Program-made: the position numbers and the translations under genes
DNA from: Alteromonas sp. M12
Lineage (GTDB): Bacteria; Pseudomonadota; Gammaproteobacteria; Enterobacterales; Alteromonadaceae
Length of the DNA: 64,000 nucleotides
Direction: 5' to 3'
Assembly: GCF_037478005.1 (NCBI RefSeq)
Contig: NZ_CP144164.1
Span: forward strand, 4,216,001-4,280,000
Notes under the pieces: generated by a model
What the model was told of the DNA's origin: nothing
The model's input: only the letters and a program-made list of their open reading frames with translations
Database searches by the model: none
In this document: positions 20,273-29,479 of the stretch, piece by piece
How positions within the stretch are numbered: position 1 is the stretch's first letter
Layout: each line of letters opens with the position of its first letter

Positions 20273-20311
20273 AAAAAATCCGTTACCGGCTTTGCCGCTA
20301 GCGGATTTTTT
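20273..20311 (+). terminator. Rho-independent terminator after tolC
   Basis: AAAAAATCCG pairs with CGGATTTTTT across an inner GC-rich stem (CCGGC-TTT-GCCG region), 14 bases after the tolC stop, with T-tracts on both faces. Confidence 0.88.
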
Positions 20312-20383
20312 ATGTTCACCTTATCATGCTGTTTGATAATATATCGGCGCTTTGTTTAACTCTTTTTTTGGACTCCAACTGAC

Positions 20384-21217
20384 ATGAATGCGTCTGCAAT
20401 AAAAGCTAAATTTATAAAGATTCGGTCTAACAAAATTTTCGAACTTGTGGTTATTTCGGTAATTATTTTTTCGGCCTTACTAGTTGGCGCGAAAACTTAT
20501 GAAATGTCACCGACTCTAATATCGGTCACCACCTTTTTGGATTGGTTTATTACCTTTTTCTTTTTCGCTGAAATAACCATTCGTTTTTTTGCGGAACCTC
20601 GTAAACGAGACTTTTTTAAAAGTCTCTGGAATATATTTGACACCTTAATTGTATTGGTAAGTATTATTCCTGCAGACAACACCGACATGGCAATAATAGC
20701 CCGTTTGGTTAGGGTTTTTAGGGTGCTCAGAATGGTTTCTATTATTCCTGAACTGCGCCTACTGTTAACATCATTGGTCAAAGCCATGCCCCAACTCGGC
20801 TATGTCATGTTATTAATGTTTATAATCTTTTATATTTATGGAGCAATTGGAAGCACCTTATTTGAAGAAATTAACCCTGTGCTATGGGGTGATATTACAA
20901 TTTCCATGTTAACTCTATTTAGGGTCATGACGTTTGAAGATTGGACTGACGTGATGTATGAAACCATGGAGGTTTATCCACTTAGCTGGATATTTTATTT
21001 AACCTTCATATTTTTAAGTGCCTTTGCTTTCCTAAACATGGTGATTGGTATTGTGGTTAATGTCATGGAACAGGAAAACCAAAAAGCACGAAATGATAAG
21101 ATGTTGGAGTTAGGCGAACCTACAATTGCTGACTTATCCAAACAATTAAATGACATTCACGAGCAGATTCAACAACTTAATAAAAACAATCAACAAAAAA
21201 TATCTGTAAAATCATAA
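20384..21217 (+). CDS. Voltage-gated-type ion channel with acidic filter
   Basis: A 277-residue single-domain six-helix cation channel of the bacterial Nav superfamily. S1 is about 18-36, S2 50-69, S3 82-96, S4 104-121 with arginines 107, 110, 113 and 116 at every third residue, S5 138-160, pore helix and filter about 172-187, S6 198-224. A charged tail (225-270) could form the tetramerising coiled coil. The filter reads TFEDWTD (183-189), where NaChBac/NavAb have TLESWAS/TLESWSM. Asp at two positions suggests divalent preference (inference). It is monocistronic after the tolC terminator. NCBI-type pipelines would call it 'ion transporter'. Confidence 0.88.
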   Translation: MNASAIKAKFIKIRSNKIFELVVISVIIFSALLVGAKTYEMSPTLISVTTFLDWFITFFFFAEITIRFFAEPRKRDFFKSLWNIFDTLIVLVSIIPADNTDMAIIARLVRVFRVLRMVSIIPELRLLLTSLVKAMPQLGYVMLLMFIIFYIYGAIGSTLFEEINPVLWGDITISMLTLFRVMTFEDWTDVMYETMEVYPLSWIFYLTFIFLSAFAFLNMVIGIVVNVMEQENQKARNDKMLELGEPTIADLSKQLNDIHEQIQQLNKNNQQKISVKS

Positions 21218-21231
21218 GGTAACTGAACATC

Positions 21232-21281
21232 ACCAATCCGTTGTGTTGGCAAAAGGCGCAGAGTGCAGCCAGCGGATTGGT
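21232..21281 (+). repeat. Nine-base perfect inverted repeat after the channel gene
   Basis: ACCAATCCG (21232-21240) and CGGATTGGT (21273-21281) are perfect inverted copies enclosing 32 bases. There is no following T-run, so it is not a standard terminator; it could be a processing hairpin or part of a small RNA. Confidence 0.45.
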
Positions 21282-21630
21282 CAACTTCCCCCACGAATGT
21301 AAACATTTATGCTCACTGCTTTGTTAATTTATTCATCTCAAATGAGAGTAAAGCCGCTCTAATTGCACTATAAAGGTATAGCGTCAAAAAATTATTGACG
21401 TTAGGACGTTTTTTAAGGGATAAAGCGTCAAAAGTATAGCTAACCATAACTATTAGGTAAATTAAATAACCATAAAGACAGTAAAAGTTGTATTATTCAA
21501 TTTTTAAAAGCTGGCATTGTTTTCGCTTAGTAGTAATAAAAGCAGCGAAACCAAAATGATAGCTAACAATGATTGTACCAGTGGCCGAAATTAATTTGAC
21601 CACGGTTAAAATCTCAAATGGAATAAAATT
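21282..21630 (+). other. Non-coding stretch with CGTCAA repeats
   Basis: No gene is visible. Around 21380-21430 the word CGTCAA occurs at 21382 and again within AGCGTCAAAAG near 21425, with its inverse TTGACG at 21395-21400, so a short hairpin (CGTCAA-N7-TTGACG) is possible. The rest is AT-rich and could hold the promoter of the small ORF that follows. Confidence 0.35.
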
Positions 21631-21801
21631 ATGCGTATTAAAAGAGTCTCAGAACCATTTAAGCACTTGGCTGGTAAGTCTTTTAAGTTAGTTTGTATAG
21701 ATTTGAATAAGGAAAGTTCAAACCAAAAACCCACAGTGCCATTGAACAATGTGGTGAATTTTCCTATTTCCCAAAAGTGTAAGAATTTCAAAAAGGATTA
21801 G
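21631..21801 (+). CDS. Small hypothetical ORF (56 residues)
   Basis: ATG at 21631 opens 56 codons ending TAG. The product is basic and soluble: it begins MRIKRVSEPFKHLAGKSFK, contains LVCIDLNKESSNQK and VVNFPISQK, and ends KNFKKD. A GGA lies about ten bases upstream, a weak ribosome site. It is followed 25 bases later by a strong hairpin terminator in the right orientation, which supports a transcript here. No family is recognised and chance cannot be excluded. Confidence 0.4.
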   Translation: MRIKRVSEPFKHLAGKSFKLVCIDLNKESSNQKPTVPLNNVVNFPISQKCKNFKKD

Positions 21802-21826
21802 AACTTTTTCCTAACCTTCTGAACCG

Positions 21827-21862
21827 ACATAAAAATGGGAGCATTCGCTCCCATTTTTATGT
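21827..21862. terminator. Bidirectional terminator
   Basis: A perfect 16-base stem ACATAAAAATGGGAGC with loop ATTC and its complement, with A/T tracts on both sides. It serves the small ORF on the plus strand and prsT on the minus strand. Confidence 0.9.
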
Positions 21863-21928
21863 CTCAATTTGCTAATTTCAATTTACCAAGCGCACAGCCA
21901 CTTCATTGAGGTGAGCATGTTGCACTCA

Positions 21929-24670
21929 TTAAATTCCATACTGGGTTTTTAGGCTTTTGACTCGTGCGATGGTATTTTCATCCGTAAAAGTACGCTCCAC
22001 AAGCTTTCTTCTCGCTAAGCTGTTGTTACCACTTGCCAGTAATACTTCTACATAATTAAGATAGATCTCGTTATTCTCCATCGAATCATTTATCACACGG
22101 TCATAATATTTTAAGGCTTCCTCATACTTTTCCTGTTTCATCAAAGCTTGCGCCAAGGTGTCCACCGCATCAGGGTTGTTAGGATGTTGTTCAACCGCCT
22201 GCTTCGCATATTTTTCGGCTTCTTTTAAACGTCCATTTTGCGCATACAAATAAGCCAAGTTATTCAGTACAACAAAGTTATTTGGGTTTAACTCTAAGGT
22301 TTTCTCATAAGTGGCGATGGCTTTTTCTTCATCACCGCTTATTTGACGTTCTGCAACCATCATTTTCACCGCAATATCATTGGGATACTTTTCAGCATGT
22401 TTTTGCAGCAGCGCGAGCGCTTGAGATTTTTGATCAAGTCGTTCTAGATTCACCGCAAGCAACACTGCATTTCGACTATTGGGTATTGCTTCATATACGG
22501 CTTCAGAATTAACCAGAGCATCGGCATATTCTTGGTCGGACATTTGAATGCGGGCTTTGAAGCCTTTGACTACAGGCAATTGTTGAGTGGCTTCTGGTAA
22601 CTTTGCAAGCGCGGCCTTAGCTTCTTCAAACTGTCTGGACATAACTAAGAAATGTGTTCTCAACACCTCTACACTTAAATCATCACGAGCTTCAAGAAAA
22701 CGACTGCTTAGTTTGGCACCTTCGGCGAAATCTCCTTTGGCATCAAGCAATAGCATTTTACCTAAGTTGGCATCTCTACTATTTGGATAACTGGCAAGCC
22801 ATTTATCATAATGTTGATTGGCATCTGCTATACCGCCAATTCCAAGCAAAGCTTTACCTTTTAAATTCCAAAAAGATGAAGGTATAGAATCATTCTCAGG
22901 GATACTCTCAAGGGTTGTTAAAACCTGATTCCAATCTTGTTCAGATAAATACATTCGAGCTACTACCAGCTTCAAGTCTGTATTTTGCGGTTCATTTTGT
23001 AGAGCTGTTAACGCCGGCTGCATACCTTTGGCACTTTCTTTCAATTGACGATGAGAAAGGTAATAGGATGCTAAAGCGGGTATAAAGCTTGGTTTCTTAG
23101 ATAAAATAGCCAGTAATTTTTCATGCCCGGAATCACGATTACCTTTGGCTATGTCTAAGTTGGCAATAGCTAGCTTTATCAAACCATTTTCAGGATCTAG
23201 CGCTTCGGCCTTCTTATACATAGCCAATGCACTATCAAAATCACTTTGCTTAATCGCCAGTTCTCCGGCAAGCATATAGGCTTTAAAGTCTTCTGGATTA
23301 GAGGCAATCCATTCGTCAGCAAGTTCTTGTGCCTTATCGAATTGTCGAGTTGCAAGGTACGCATTTGCTAAGGTTGCTCTTGTTACATCCATATCTGGAC
23401 TTTGTTCAAGCGCATTTTCTAAGTCTATGATGCCGCTGACATCATTTAATGAGAGTCTTAATACGCCCAATCTAGTTAGGTCTTCCGCAGAACGGCTTAT
23501 CTCTGCTGAGCGTGCAACGACTTCTTTGGCATCGATTAGATTGCCAGCGCGAATTAACTCGTATCCGGCTTTGGAAAACAGCTTAGCATCTTGCTCGGTC
23601 ACTTCACTAAACATTTCCAATACATTGCTCGCATCTTCAGATAACCCCAGCTCCAATTGACTGGCCGCCAACATTTTTAGCGCTGGATGGTTAGCTGGCA
23701 AAGAACTGGCAATATAAGACAAGTGAGTATTCGCCGCTTCATAGTCTTTGAGCACGTATGCCGCATGCCCTGCAATCAATCTCAAAACTGGGTCACCGCG
23801 ACCACTTTGAATTGCTTTTTCAGCATATTTTTGCGCGTTTTCATGCTCGTTTTTGGCTGCACTGACGACGCTTTTCAATTGATTAAGTAAGGCATTATCT
23901 TGGTTGATCGCTAATAATTGATCAATGTATGGTTCTGCTTGGGTAATTTTTCCGTTATCAACTAAAAGTTTTGCTAAGACAAATACAATCTGTGTATCTT
24001 CTGGATATAACGCTAAGTACTTTTCATATACCTCAGCTGCTTTATCAGCCTGTTGAGTACGCAAATACAATTGACCTTGCAACTTAAGTACATCGGCATT
24101 TTCAGGATACTTTTGCGCCAACGAATCGGTTTTATTTATCGCTTCGTCGATATTTTGATTTAACACTAAACCAAAGACTTCAACTAATCCGCTATAAACA
24201 GTATCAGCGTTAATGGTACTAAGTTGTTCTAATAATAATTTCGCATCCGCTTCTTTTCCTAATTGGGCCAGCGACTGCAATTTAAAGAAGCCCACTTCTA
24301 TCTCTTGCTCAGGTGTCATCCCTGCTTCTGAGTGGTCAATTTCACTCAATTCTGCATAAGCACCGGAATTTTGATAGGCCTGAGATAATAAAGGAATGAC
24401 GTCTGAAGCAGGTTGACCATATTCTAATGCTCGATTTAGTTCTTTTTCTGCACTTTCATATTGTTTTTGTCTTAAGTACACTTTTCCAAGTTCGAAACGC
24501 GCTTTAGGATTTTTAGGGTCAGCTTGAACGGCACTTTTCAGTTCAATAACTGCAGAATTAAATTTATTCTGTTCAACGAATTCTTGCGCGGACGTTAAGT
24601 GTTCCTCACTTGTTTTTTGAGTGCATCCTAGAATGAGGCTAACGCTAAATGCTATTAGTAATGTTCTCAT
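21929..24670 (-). CDS. prsT: PrsT-type TPR lipoprotein
   Basis: A 913-residue protein with a lipoprotein signal (MRTLLIAFSVSLILGC; lipobox LILGC) and about 20 tetratricopeptide repeats end to end, for example NPKARFELGKVYLRQKQYESAEKEL-type and NNFVVLNNLAYLYAQNGRLKEAEKYA-type units. Length, lipobox and repeat layout match PrsT, the TPR protein of exosortase A/PEP-CTERM exopolysaccharide clusters, where it probably scaffolds polymer assembly or export. No exosortase or glycosyltransferase lies in this window, so the gene stands alone. The function is inferred from the family; it might be a PrsT paralogue with another role. Confidence 0.82.
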   Translation of the reverse strand: MRTLLIAFSVSLILGCTQKTSEEHLTSAQEFVEQNKFNSAVIELKSAVQADPKNPKARFELGKVYLRQKQYESAEKELNRALEYGQPASDVIPLLSQAYQNSGAYAELSEIDHSEAGMTPEQEIEVGFFKLQSLAQLGKEADAKLLLEQLSTINADTVYSGLVEVFGLVLNQNIDEAINKTDSLAQKYPENADVLKLQGQLYLRTQQADKAAEVYEKYLALYPEDTQIVFVLAKLLVDNGKITQAEPYIDQLLAINQDNALLNQLKSVVSAAKNEHENAQKYAEKAIQSGRGDPVLRLIAGHAAYVLKDYEAANTHLSYIASSLPANHPALKMLAASQLELGLSEDASNVLEMFSEVTEQDAKLFSKAGYELIRAGNLIDAKEVVARSAEISRSAEDLTRLGVLRLSLNDVSGIIDLENALEQSPDMDVTRATLANAYLATRQFDKAQELADEWIASNPEDFKAYMLAGELAIKQSDFDSALAMYKKAEALDPENGLIKLAIANLDIAKGNRDSGHEKLLAILSKKPSFIPALASYYLSHRQLKESAKGMQPALTALQNEPQNTDLKLVVARMYLSEQDWNQVLTTLESIPENDSIPSSFWNLKGKALLGIGGIADANQHYDKWLASYPNSRDANLGKMLLLDAKGDFAEGAKLSSRFLEARDDLSVEVLRTHFLVMSRQFEEAKAALAKLPEATQQLPVVKGFKARIQMSDQEYADALVNSEAVYEAIPNSRNAVLLAVNLERLDQKSQALALLQKHAEKYPNDIAVKMMVAERQISGDEEKAIATYEKTLELNPNNFVVLNNLAYLYAQNGRLKEAEKYAKQAVEQHPNNPDAVDTLAQALMKQEKYEEALKYYDRVINDSMENNEIYLNYVEVLLASGNNSLARRKLVERTFTDENTIARVKSLKTQYGI

Positions 24671-24989
24671 ATTGTTAACTCTTCCTTAATGTCGAATTAG
24701 CTCTATGCTACAAGGCTTGTTATTTTTTTAACAGTAAGTTTTGTTTAAAAACGCCTAGACTAACACTGATTTTATTAAAATTATGCCTCTTATGTTAATT
24801 CACCGTTAACTACCAGTTAAAAAACCAAAAAATATCACCTGAAATGAGACCTTTGTTGGCTTAAAATAAGGTTATCTAATATACTACGCCTTTAAACAAT
24901 ACCGGCCTTTAGGCACTTTTCAAGATTGCCTGTTTAGCTGTAATTAGCTGATGTCAGTTAATTACTTATCCGGTAACCAGGGATCATGA
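24671..24989 (+). other. prsT-deaD divergent intergenic region
   Basis: A 319-base region without a gene. It holds the deaD promoter described separately and about 100 bases of deaD 5' leader, consistent with the long leaders known for this helicase. The prsT side is AT-rich with no clear promoter hexamers. Confidence 0.4.
24856..24885 (+). promoter_or_regulatory. Putative sigma-70 promoter of deaD
   Basis: TTGGCT (24856-24861) and TATACT (24880-24885) with an 18-base spacer. This would give a transcript start near 24892 and a leader close to 100 bases. Confidence 0.45.
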
Positions 24990-26717
24990 ATGACCAGTAC
25001 GACAGATATAACATTTAAAGAACTTAATCTACCTGAAGCACTCTTGCAAGCGATTGAAAAAGTGGGCTATGAAAAGCCTTCTCCAATTCAAGCTGAGAGT
25101 ATACCGTTAATATTACAAGGGCATGACCTTCTTGGCCAAGCACAAACAGGTACAGGTAAAACCGGTGCGTTTGCACTTCCTATGTTGGCCAATCTAGACA
25201 TTGACGCAGATTACACTCAACTATTAGTTTTAGCGCCTACCCGCGAATTAGCTATCCAAGTAGCAGAAGCGTTTCAAGTGTATGCTAGCTTTTCGAAAAA
25301 AATCCGCGTTCTACCTATCTATGGTGGCCAATCTTACGACAATCAAATTCGTCAGTTAAAACGTGGCGTTCAGGTAGTGGTAGGTACGCCAGGCCGTGTT
25401 ATTGACCATATAAAACGCGGCACGCTTAAACTAGACAAATTACGCTTCTTGGTACTAGATGAAGCCGATGAAATGTTGCGTATGGGATTCATTGACGACG
25501 TGGAATGGATTTTAAGCCACGCGCCAGCGACTCGCCAAACTGCGCTTTTCTCAGCGACAATGCCAGCGCCAATTAAGAAAATAACTGAACGTTATTTGAA
25601 TAATCCTAAACATGTAAAAATTGCGTCCAAAGTGAGTACCGCAAGTACCATTAGACAGCGTTTTTGTCAGGTTGCTGGACATCATAAGTTAGAAGCCTTA
25701 ACCCGTATCATGGAAGTGGAAGAATTTGATGGTGTCATCATTTTCGTACGTACCAAAACCGCTACCGTAGAATTAGCTGATAAATTATCAGCCCGTGGTT
25801 ACGATGTTGAACCATTAAATGGTGACATCGCGCAAAACGCACGAGAAAGAACGGTTGATCGCCTTAAACAAGGTAAAATTGATATTCTTGTGGCCACCGA
25901 CGTAGTAGCCCGTGGATTGGACGTTGAGCGTGTCAGCCACGTTATCAACTACGATGTTCCCTATGATACCGAATCTTACGTACACAGAATTGGTCGTACC
26001 GGTCGTGCGGGACGCCAAGGCGATGCGATTTTATTTATTTCACATCGTGAAAAGCGCATGTTGTTCTCTATCGAGAAAGCAACCAAACAAAGCATTGAAC
26101 AGATGCCGATTCCATCGATTTCAGAAATCAATGAAACTCGACTATCTCGTTTTAAAACCAGCGTAATCGAAGCCATTCAAGATGATTCAATTGAGAGCTT
26201 AATTCCAATTGTTGAATCAATTCAAAAAGAAACTGAAGCAGCTCCAGAGAAAATCATGGCCGCTTTAGCGAAAATTGCGCAAGGTGATGAGCCATTAATT
26301 CTTAAAGAAGGCGACCGCCCTGACTTAAATGCAAAACCTGCTTATAATGATCGGGAAAGAGCACCTCGTAGCGGCGGCAGAGAACGTGGTTCAAGAGATG
26401 ATCGTGGACCAAAACGTAGCCGCAGCAGCAAACCCGATGAAGGTATGCAACGTTATAGAATTGATGTTGGTCATACACACGGTGCCAAGCCTGGTAATAT
26501 CGTTGGAGCTATAGCTAACGAAGCAAATATTAGCAGTAAAAATATTGGTGCTATTGAAATATTTGATAACTTCAGTACCGTTGATTTGCCAAAAGGCATG
26601 CCGGCTAACACTTTTGGTGTACTTGAAAAGACACGTGTAGCAGGACAGCGTTTAGCCATTCGTGAGTGGAGCGAAGAGCCACCGAAACGTAAATCACGGA
26701 AATTCGATAAACGATAA
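24990..26717 (+). CDS. deaD: DEAD-box RNA helicase DeaD/CsdA
   Basis: A 575-residue ATP-dependent RNA helicase acting in ribosome assembly and cold adaptation. Motifs in order: Q-motif FKELNLPEALLQAIEKVGYEKPSPIQ, AQTGTGKT, PTRELAIQV, VGTPGRV, DEAD, SAT, IIFVRTK, ARGLDVERV and HRIGRTGR. A charged Arg/Asp/Gly-rich linker (about 450-490) leads to the DbpA/CsdA-type RNA-binding domain (QRYRIDVGHTHGAKPGNIVGAI). AGGGA lies seven bases before the ATG. An overlapping ATG four bases upstream is out of frame. Confidence 0.96.
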   Translation: MTSTTDITFKELNLPEALLQAIEKVGYEKPSPIQAESIPLILQGHDLLGQAQTGTGKTGAFALPMLANLDIDADYTQLLVLAPTRELAIQVAEAFQVYASFSKKIRVLPIYGGQSYDNQIRQLKRGVQVVVGTPGRVIDHIKRGTLKLDKLRFLVLDEADEMLRMGFIDDVEWILSHAPATRQTALFSATMPAPIKKITERYLNNPKHVKIASKVSTASTIRQRFCQVAGHHKLEALTRIMEVEEFDGVIIFVRTKTATVELADKLSARGYDVEPLNGDIAQNARERTVDRLKQGKIDILVATDVVARGLDVERVSHVINYDVPYDTESYVHRIGRTGRAGRQGDAILFISHREKRMLFSIEKATKQSIEQMPIPSISEINETRLSRFKTSVIEAIQDDSIESLIPIVESIQKETEAAPEKIMAALAKIAQGDEPLILKEGDRPDLNAKPAYNDRERAPRSGGRERGSRDDRGPKRSRSSKPDEGMQRYRIDVGHTHGAKPGNIVGAIANEANISSKNIGAIEIFDNFSTVDLPKGMPANTFGVLEKTRVAGQRLAIREWSEEPPKRKSRKFDKR

Positions 26718-26723
26718 AATATC

Positions 26724-26749
26724 AAACCCGCTCACAAGGCGGGTTTTTT
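26724..26749 (+). terminator. Rho-independent terminator after deaD
   Basis: AAACCCGC-tcacaa-GGCGGGTTTTTT, seven bases after the stop codon. Confidence 0.92.
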
Positions 26750-26859
26750 GATTCAAATTCTAAATAACCAAAAGAACTATCAATTAGCTTTTAATACTTT
26801 TGTTCTATATGGATTTTCACGCAGAATCTATTTCTCAACTACTACTATAGGCAACCGAT

Positions 26860-28257
26860 ATGCGTTATTTCCCCATTTTTATTGATACTCAAAAGTTAAA
26901 CTGCTTAGTAGTAGGAGCAGGGGAAGTGGCTGCCCGTAAAATAGAATTGCTACTTAAAAGCGAAGCAAAAATTACAGTAGTAGCACCTTGGATGTGTAAC
27001 ACAGTAGCGCAGTTTGCAGAACAAGGCTTAATCACCGTCATTTCAAGAGAATTTAGCCATGAAGATATTACGCAGCGAGACCTGATTTTTGTGGCAACCG
27101 ATAGCAGCGAAGTGAATCAACAAGTTCATAAACTGGCTAGTGATGCCAATATTTTAGTTAATGTGGTTGATAACACACCTTTGTGCAAGTTTATCACCCC
27201 GTCGATTATCGACCGTTCGCCAATTGTGATCGCCATGAGCAGTGGTGGCGTTGCACCGGTTTTATTACGCTATTTACGCCAAAAATTAGAATCTTACATC
27301 CCGCAAAAAACAGCTCGTCTAGGGCAATTCTCAGAAAAGTTTAGAGAGTTGGTAAAGCAGAAATTATCGACGGTAACTGCCCGTAGGTTTTTTTGGGAAG
27401 ATATCCTTGATGGTCCTGTAGCAGAGCAGGTGTTTAACGGTAATCAACAAAAAGCAGAGGCGTTATTTGCCGAGTCATTGGAAAACCACCAGCAAAAGAA
27501 AGTCCATGGTGAAGTTTACTTAGTAGGTGCGGGTCCTGGTGATCCAGATTTGCTTACCTTCAAAGCCCTGCGGTTAATGCAAAAAGCGGATGTTGTGGTC
27601 TACGATAGATTGGTGTCCAAAGAAGTTCTAGAGTTGGTGCGTCGAGATGCTGAAAAGATTTATGTGGGGAAAGCTAAAAGCCAACATACTCTGCCCCAGC
27701 AAGACATAAACGTTTTACTTGCCGATTTAGCCGCAGAAGGAAAACGAGTGGTTCGACTCAAAGGCGGAGACCCTTTTATTTTTGGACGTGGTGGAGAAGA
27801 GATTGAGACCCTAGTGAGTCGTAATATTGCATTCCAAGTGGTGCCGGGGATCACCGCAGCAACAGGGGCGGCAAGTTATGCAGGAATCCCGTTAACCCAT
27901 CGCGACCATGCGCAATCAGTAGTATTCGCAACCGGCCATTTAAAAGACAATACTATTGATTTAGATTGGCCTGCTTTAGTACAAAAAAATCAAACTATCG
28001 TTTTTTATATGGGGATAACTGGCCTAACTATTATCCGTGACAAGCTCATTGAACATGGTATGCCCAAAGATATGCCAATAGCGATGGTGCAATCTGCCAC
28101 CACTGATAAACAAAAAGTTGTGACAGGCAGTTTAGCTACCATTCAAGAGCTTGCCGCAGCAGCTGACATTAAACCACCTTCACTAATCATTATTGGCACA
28201 GTAGTTACCCTGCGGGACAAACTAAATTGGTTTCTTACTGAAAAAACAACAAAATAA
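26860..28257 (+). CDS. cysG: Siroheme synthase, trifunctional
   Basis: A 465-residue fusion. Residues 1 to about 200 are the Met8-like NAD-dependent precorrin-2 dehydrogenase/sirohydrochlorin ferrochelatase (VVGAGEVAARKIELLLKSEA, FVATDSSEVNQQV, SSGGVAPVLLRYLRQKLE). About 215-460 is uroporphyrinogen-III C-methyltransferase (VYLVGAGPGDPDLLTFKALRLM, VVRLKGGDPFIFGRGGEE, VVPGITAATGAASYAGIPLTHR). It makes siroheme for sulfite and nitrite reductases. No sulfate-assimilation genes are adjacent. Confidence 0.96.
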   Translation: MRYFPIFIDTQKLNCLVVGAGEVAARKIELLLKSEAKITVVAPWMCNTVAQFAEQGLITVISREFSHEDITQRDLIFVATDSSEVNQQVHKLASDANILVNVVDNTPLCKFITPSIIDRSPIVIAMSSGGVAPVLLRYLRQKLESYIPQKTARLGQFSEKFRELVKQKLSTVTARRFFWEDILDGPVAEQVFNGNQQKAEALFAESLENHQQKKVHGEVYLVGAGPGDPDLLTFKALRLMQKADVVVYDRLVSKEVLELVRRDAEKIYVGKAKSQHTLPQQDINVLLADLAAEGKRVVRLKGGDPFIFGRGGEEIETLVSRNIAFQVVPGITAATGAASYAGIPLTHRDHAQSVVFATGHLKDNTIDLDWPALVQKNQTIVFYMGITGLTIIRDKLIEHGMPKDMPIAMVQSATTDKQKVVTGSLATIQELAAAADIKPPSLIIIGTVVTLRDKLNWFLTEKTTK

Positions 28258-28338
28258 TCTCAGAATTCGTTGCCCATAAATTTAACCTCAACTCTGAAAT
28301 TCGCTACTATGCTTAAGACAAAGAGACGGTGAATTCCA

Positions 28339-29292
28339 ATGAAACGATTATTAATAAGTTTGTGTGTATTATTTTCTGCAGCCTCGATATTTGCGGTTGA
28401 CGCACAACAGTTACAATTTAACCAATCTTCTGATGGGGAAAACGTCGTTTTCAACTATCAATGGATTGACCAGTCAAACCAAACTAAGACGTTGGAATTT
28501 TCACTCGACAAATCCGCAGCCCAAGATCAGTATCAAAATCAAACCGTATTTAAACCAGAAATTGCTCAGCGCTATGTTTACATTGAACTGATGAAACAAG
28601 CCCAAAGGGTCGATCCTAAAGAAGCCCGCGTCCTCATTCAGCAACGCGGTAATCGTTTAGAGATTGAAGTGACTAGCCGATATCAAGAAATGCTAGACAA
28701 GTGGAAATCACTTATGTCTGAAAAGCAAGATAGTGCATTTGATGATTATTTATTTGCAAACCACTACACTCGCTTCGTCAACCATTTGGGACAAGAAGGC
28801 GTCATTCCCGACCATATTCGTTATATCCAGGAAAGCAGAGAAATTTTACTGCCCGCAGCTCAAGCTATATACGAGCAATTAGAACAAGGAAGTGACACGC
28901 GAACATACGTGAACTTGATGCTAGGCTGGATTCAAACAATTCCCTACAACGAATTGACTAGTCGCATAGATTCCAACGGCGCGGGATTCTTCACACCGAT
29001 AGAGGTGCTCAATAACAATAAAGGAGATTGCGATAGCAAAGCCACATTAACAGCCTCCTTGATGCGCTCTTTGCTGCCAGATCTCAGCATGGCAATGGTC
29101 TACTTGCCCAATCATGCTCTTCTAGCCGTAAACTTGGGTGAGCGTCCAGACGAAAAAGCCATCGATATTCGTGGTGCCCAACATGTTTTAATTGAACCGA
29201 CAGGGCCTGCAATGGTGAGCATTGGAAAAATTTCAGATGACACCGCCAGACATATTGCAAATGGCACTTTTCGAGTTGTGCCAATCCCTTAG
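28339..29292 (+). CDS. Exported transglutaminase-like protein
   Basis: A 317-residue protein with a signal peptide (MKRLLISLCVLFSAASIFA). The C-terminal half has the layout of a transglutaminase-like cysteine protease: NNNKGDCDSKATLTASLMRSL supplies the Cys on a helix start, and YLPNHALLAVNLG supplies the His, with an acidic residue after it (AIDIRGAQHVLIEPT). The N-terminal half is unassigned. A periplasmic peptidase or scaffold role is possible; no substrate can be inferred. It lies 80 bases after cysG and ends before a strong bidirectional terminator. Confidence 0.72.
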   Translation: MKRLLISLCVLFSAASIFAVDAQQLQFNQSSDGENVVFNYQWIDQSNQTKTLEFSLDKSAAQDQYQNQTVFKPEIAQRYVYIELMKQAQRVDPKEARVLIQQRGNRLEIEVTSRYQEMLDKWKSLMSEKQDSAFDDYLFANHYTRFVNHLGQEGVIPDHIRYIQESREILLPAAQAIYEQLEQGSDTRTYVNLMLGWIQTIPYNELTSRIDSNGAGFFTPIEVLNNNKGDCDSKATLTASLMRSLLPDLSMAMVYLPNHALLAVNLGERPDEKAIDIRGAQHVLIEPTGPAMVSIGKISDDTARHIANGTFRVVPIP

Positions 29293-29414
29293 CTGTGAAT
29301 CAGTTAGAAACCACTCAAGCACACATTCGGCTTATTATTGAAACCCAATAATCTATACCAATACGAGATTTACTTGGCTCTTTAAGTTGCAGGTAAACGT
29401 GATAAATAAAAACG

Positions 29415-29450
29415 AATAAAAAAGAGATGTGAAAACATCTCTTTTTTATT
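29415..29450. terminator. Bidirectional terminator
   Basis: AATAAAAAAGAGATGT-gaaa-ACATCTCTTTTTTATT, a perfect stem with A/T tracts on both faces, between the convergent transglutaminase-like gene and phoH-like gene. Confidence 0.93.
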
Positions 29451-29479
29451 AATCTAGTGACTGTTTGAGTAAATTAGTT

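Noticed and set aside
21232..21285. Integron attC-like or terminator hairpin
   Set aside because: The inverted repeat lacks the RYYYAAC/GTTRRRY boxes and cassette context of attC, and lacks a T-run for a terminator.
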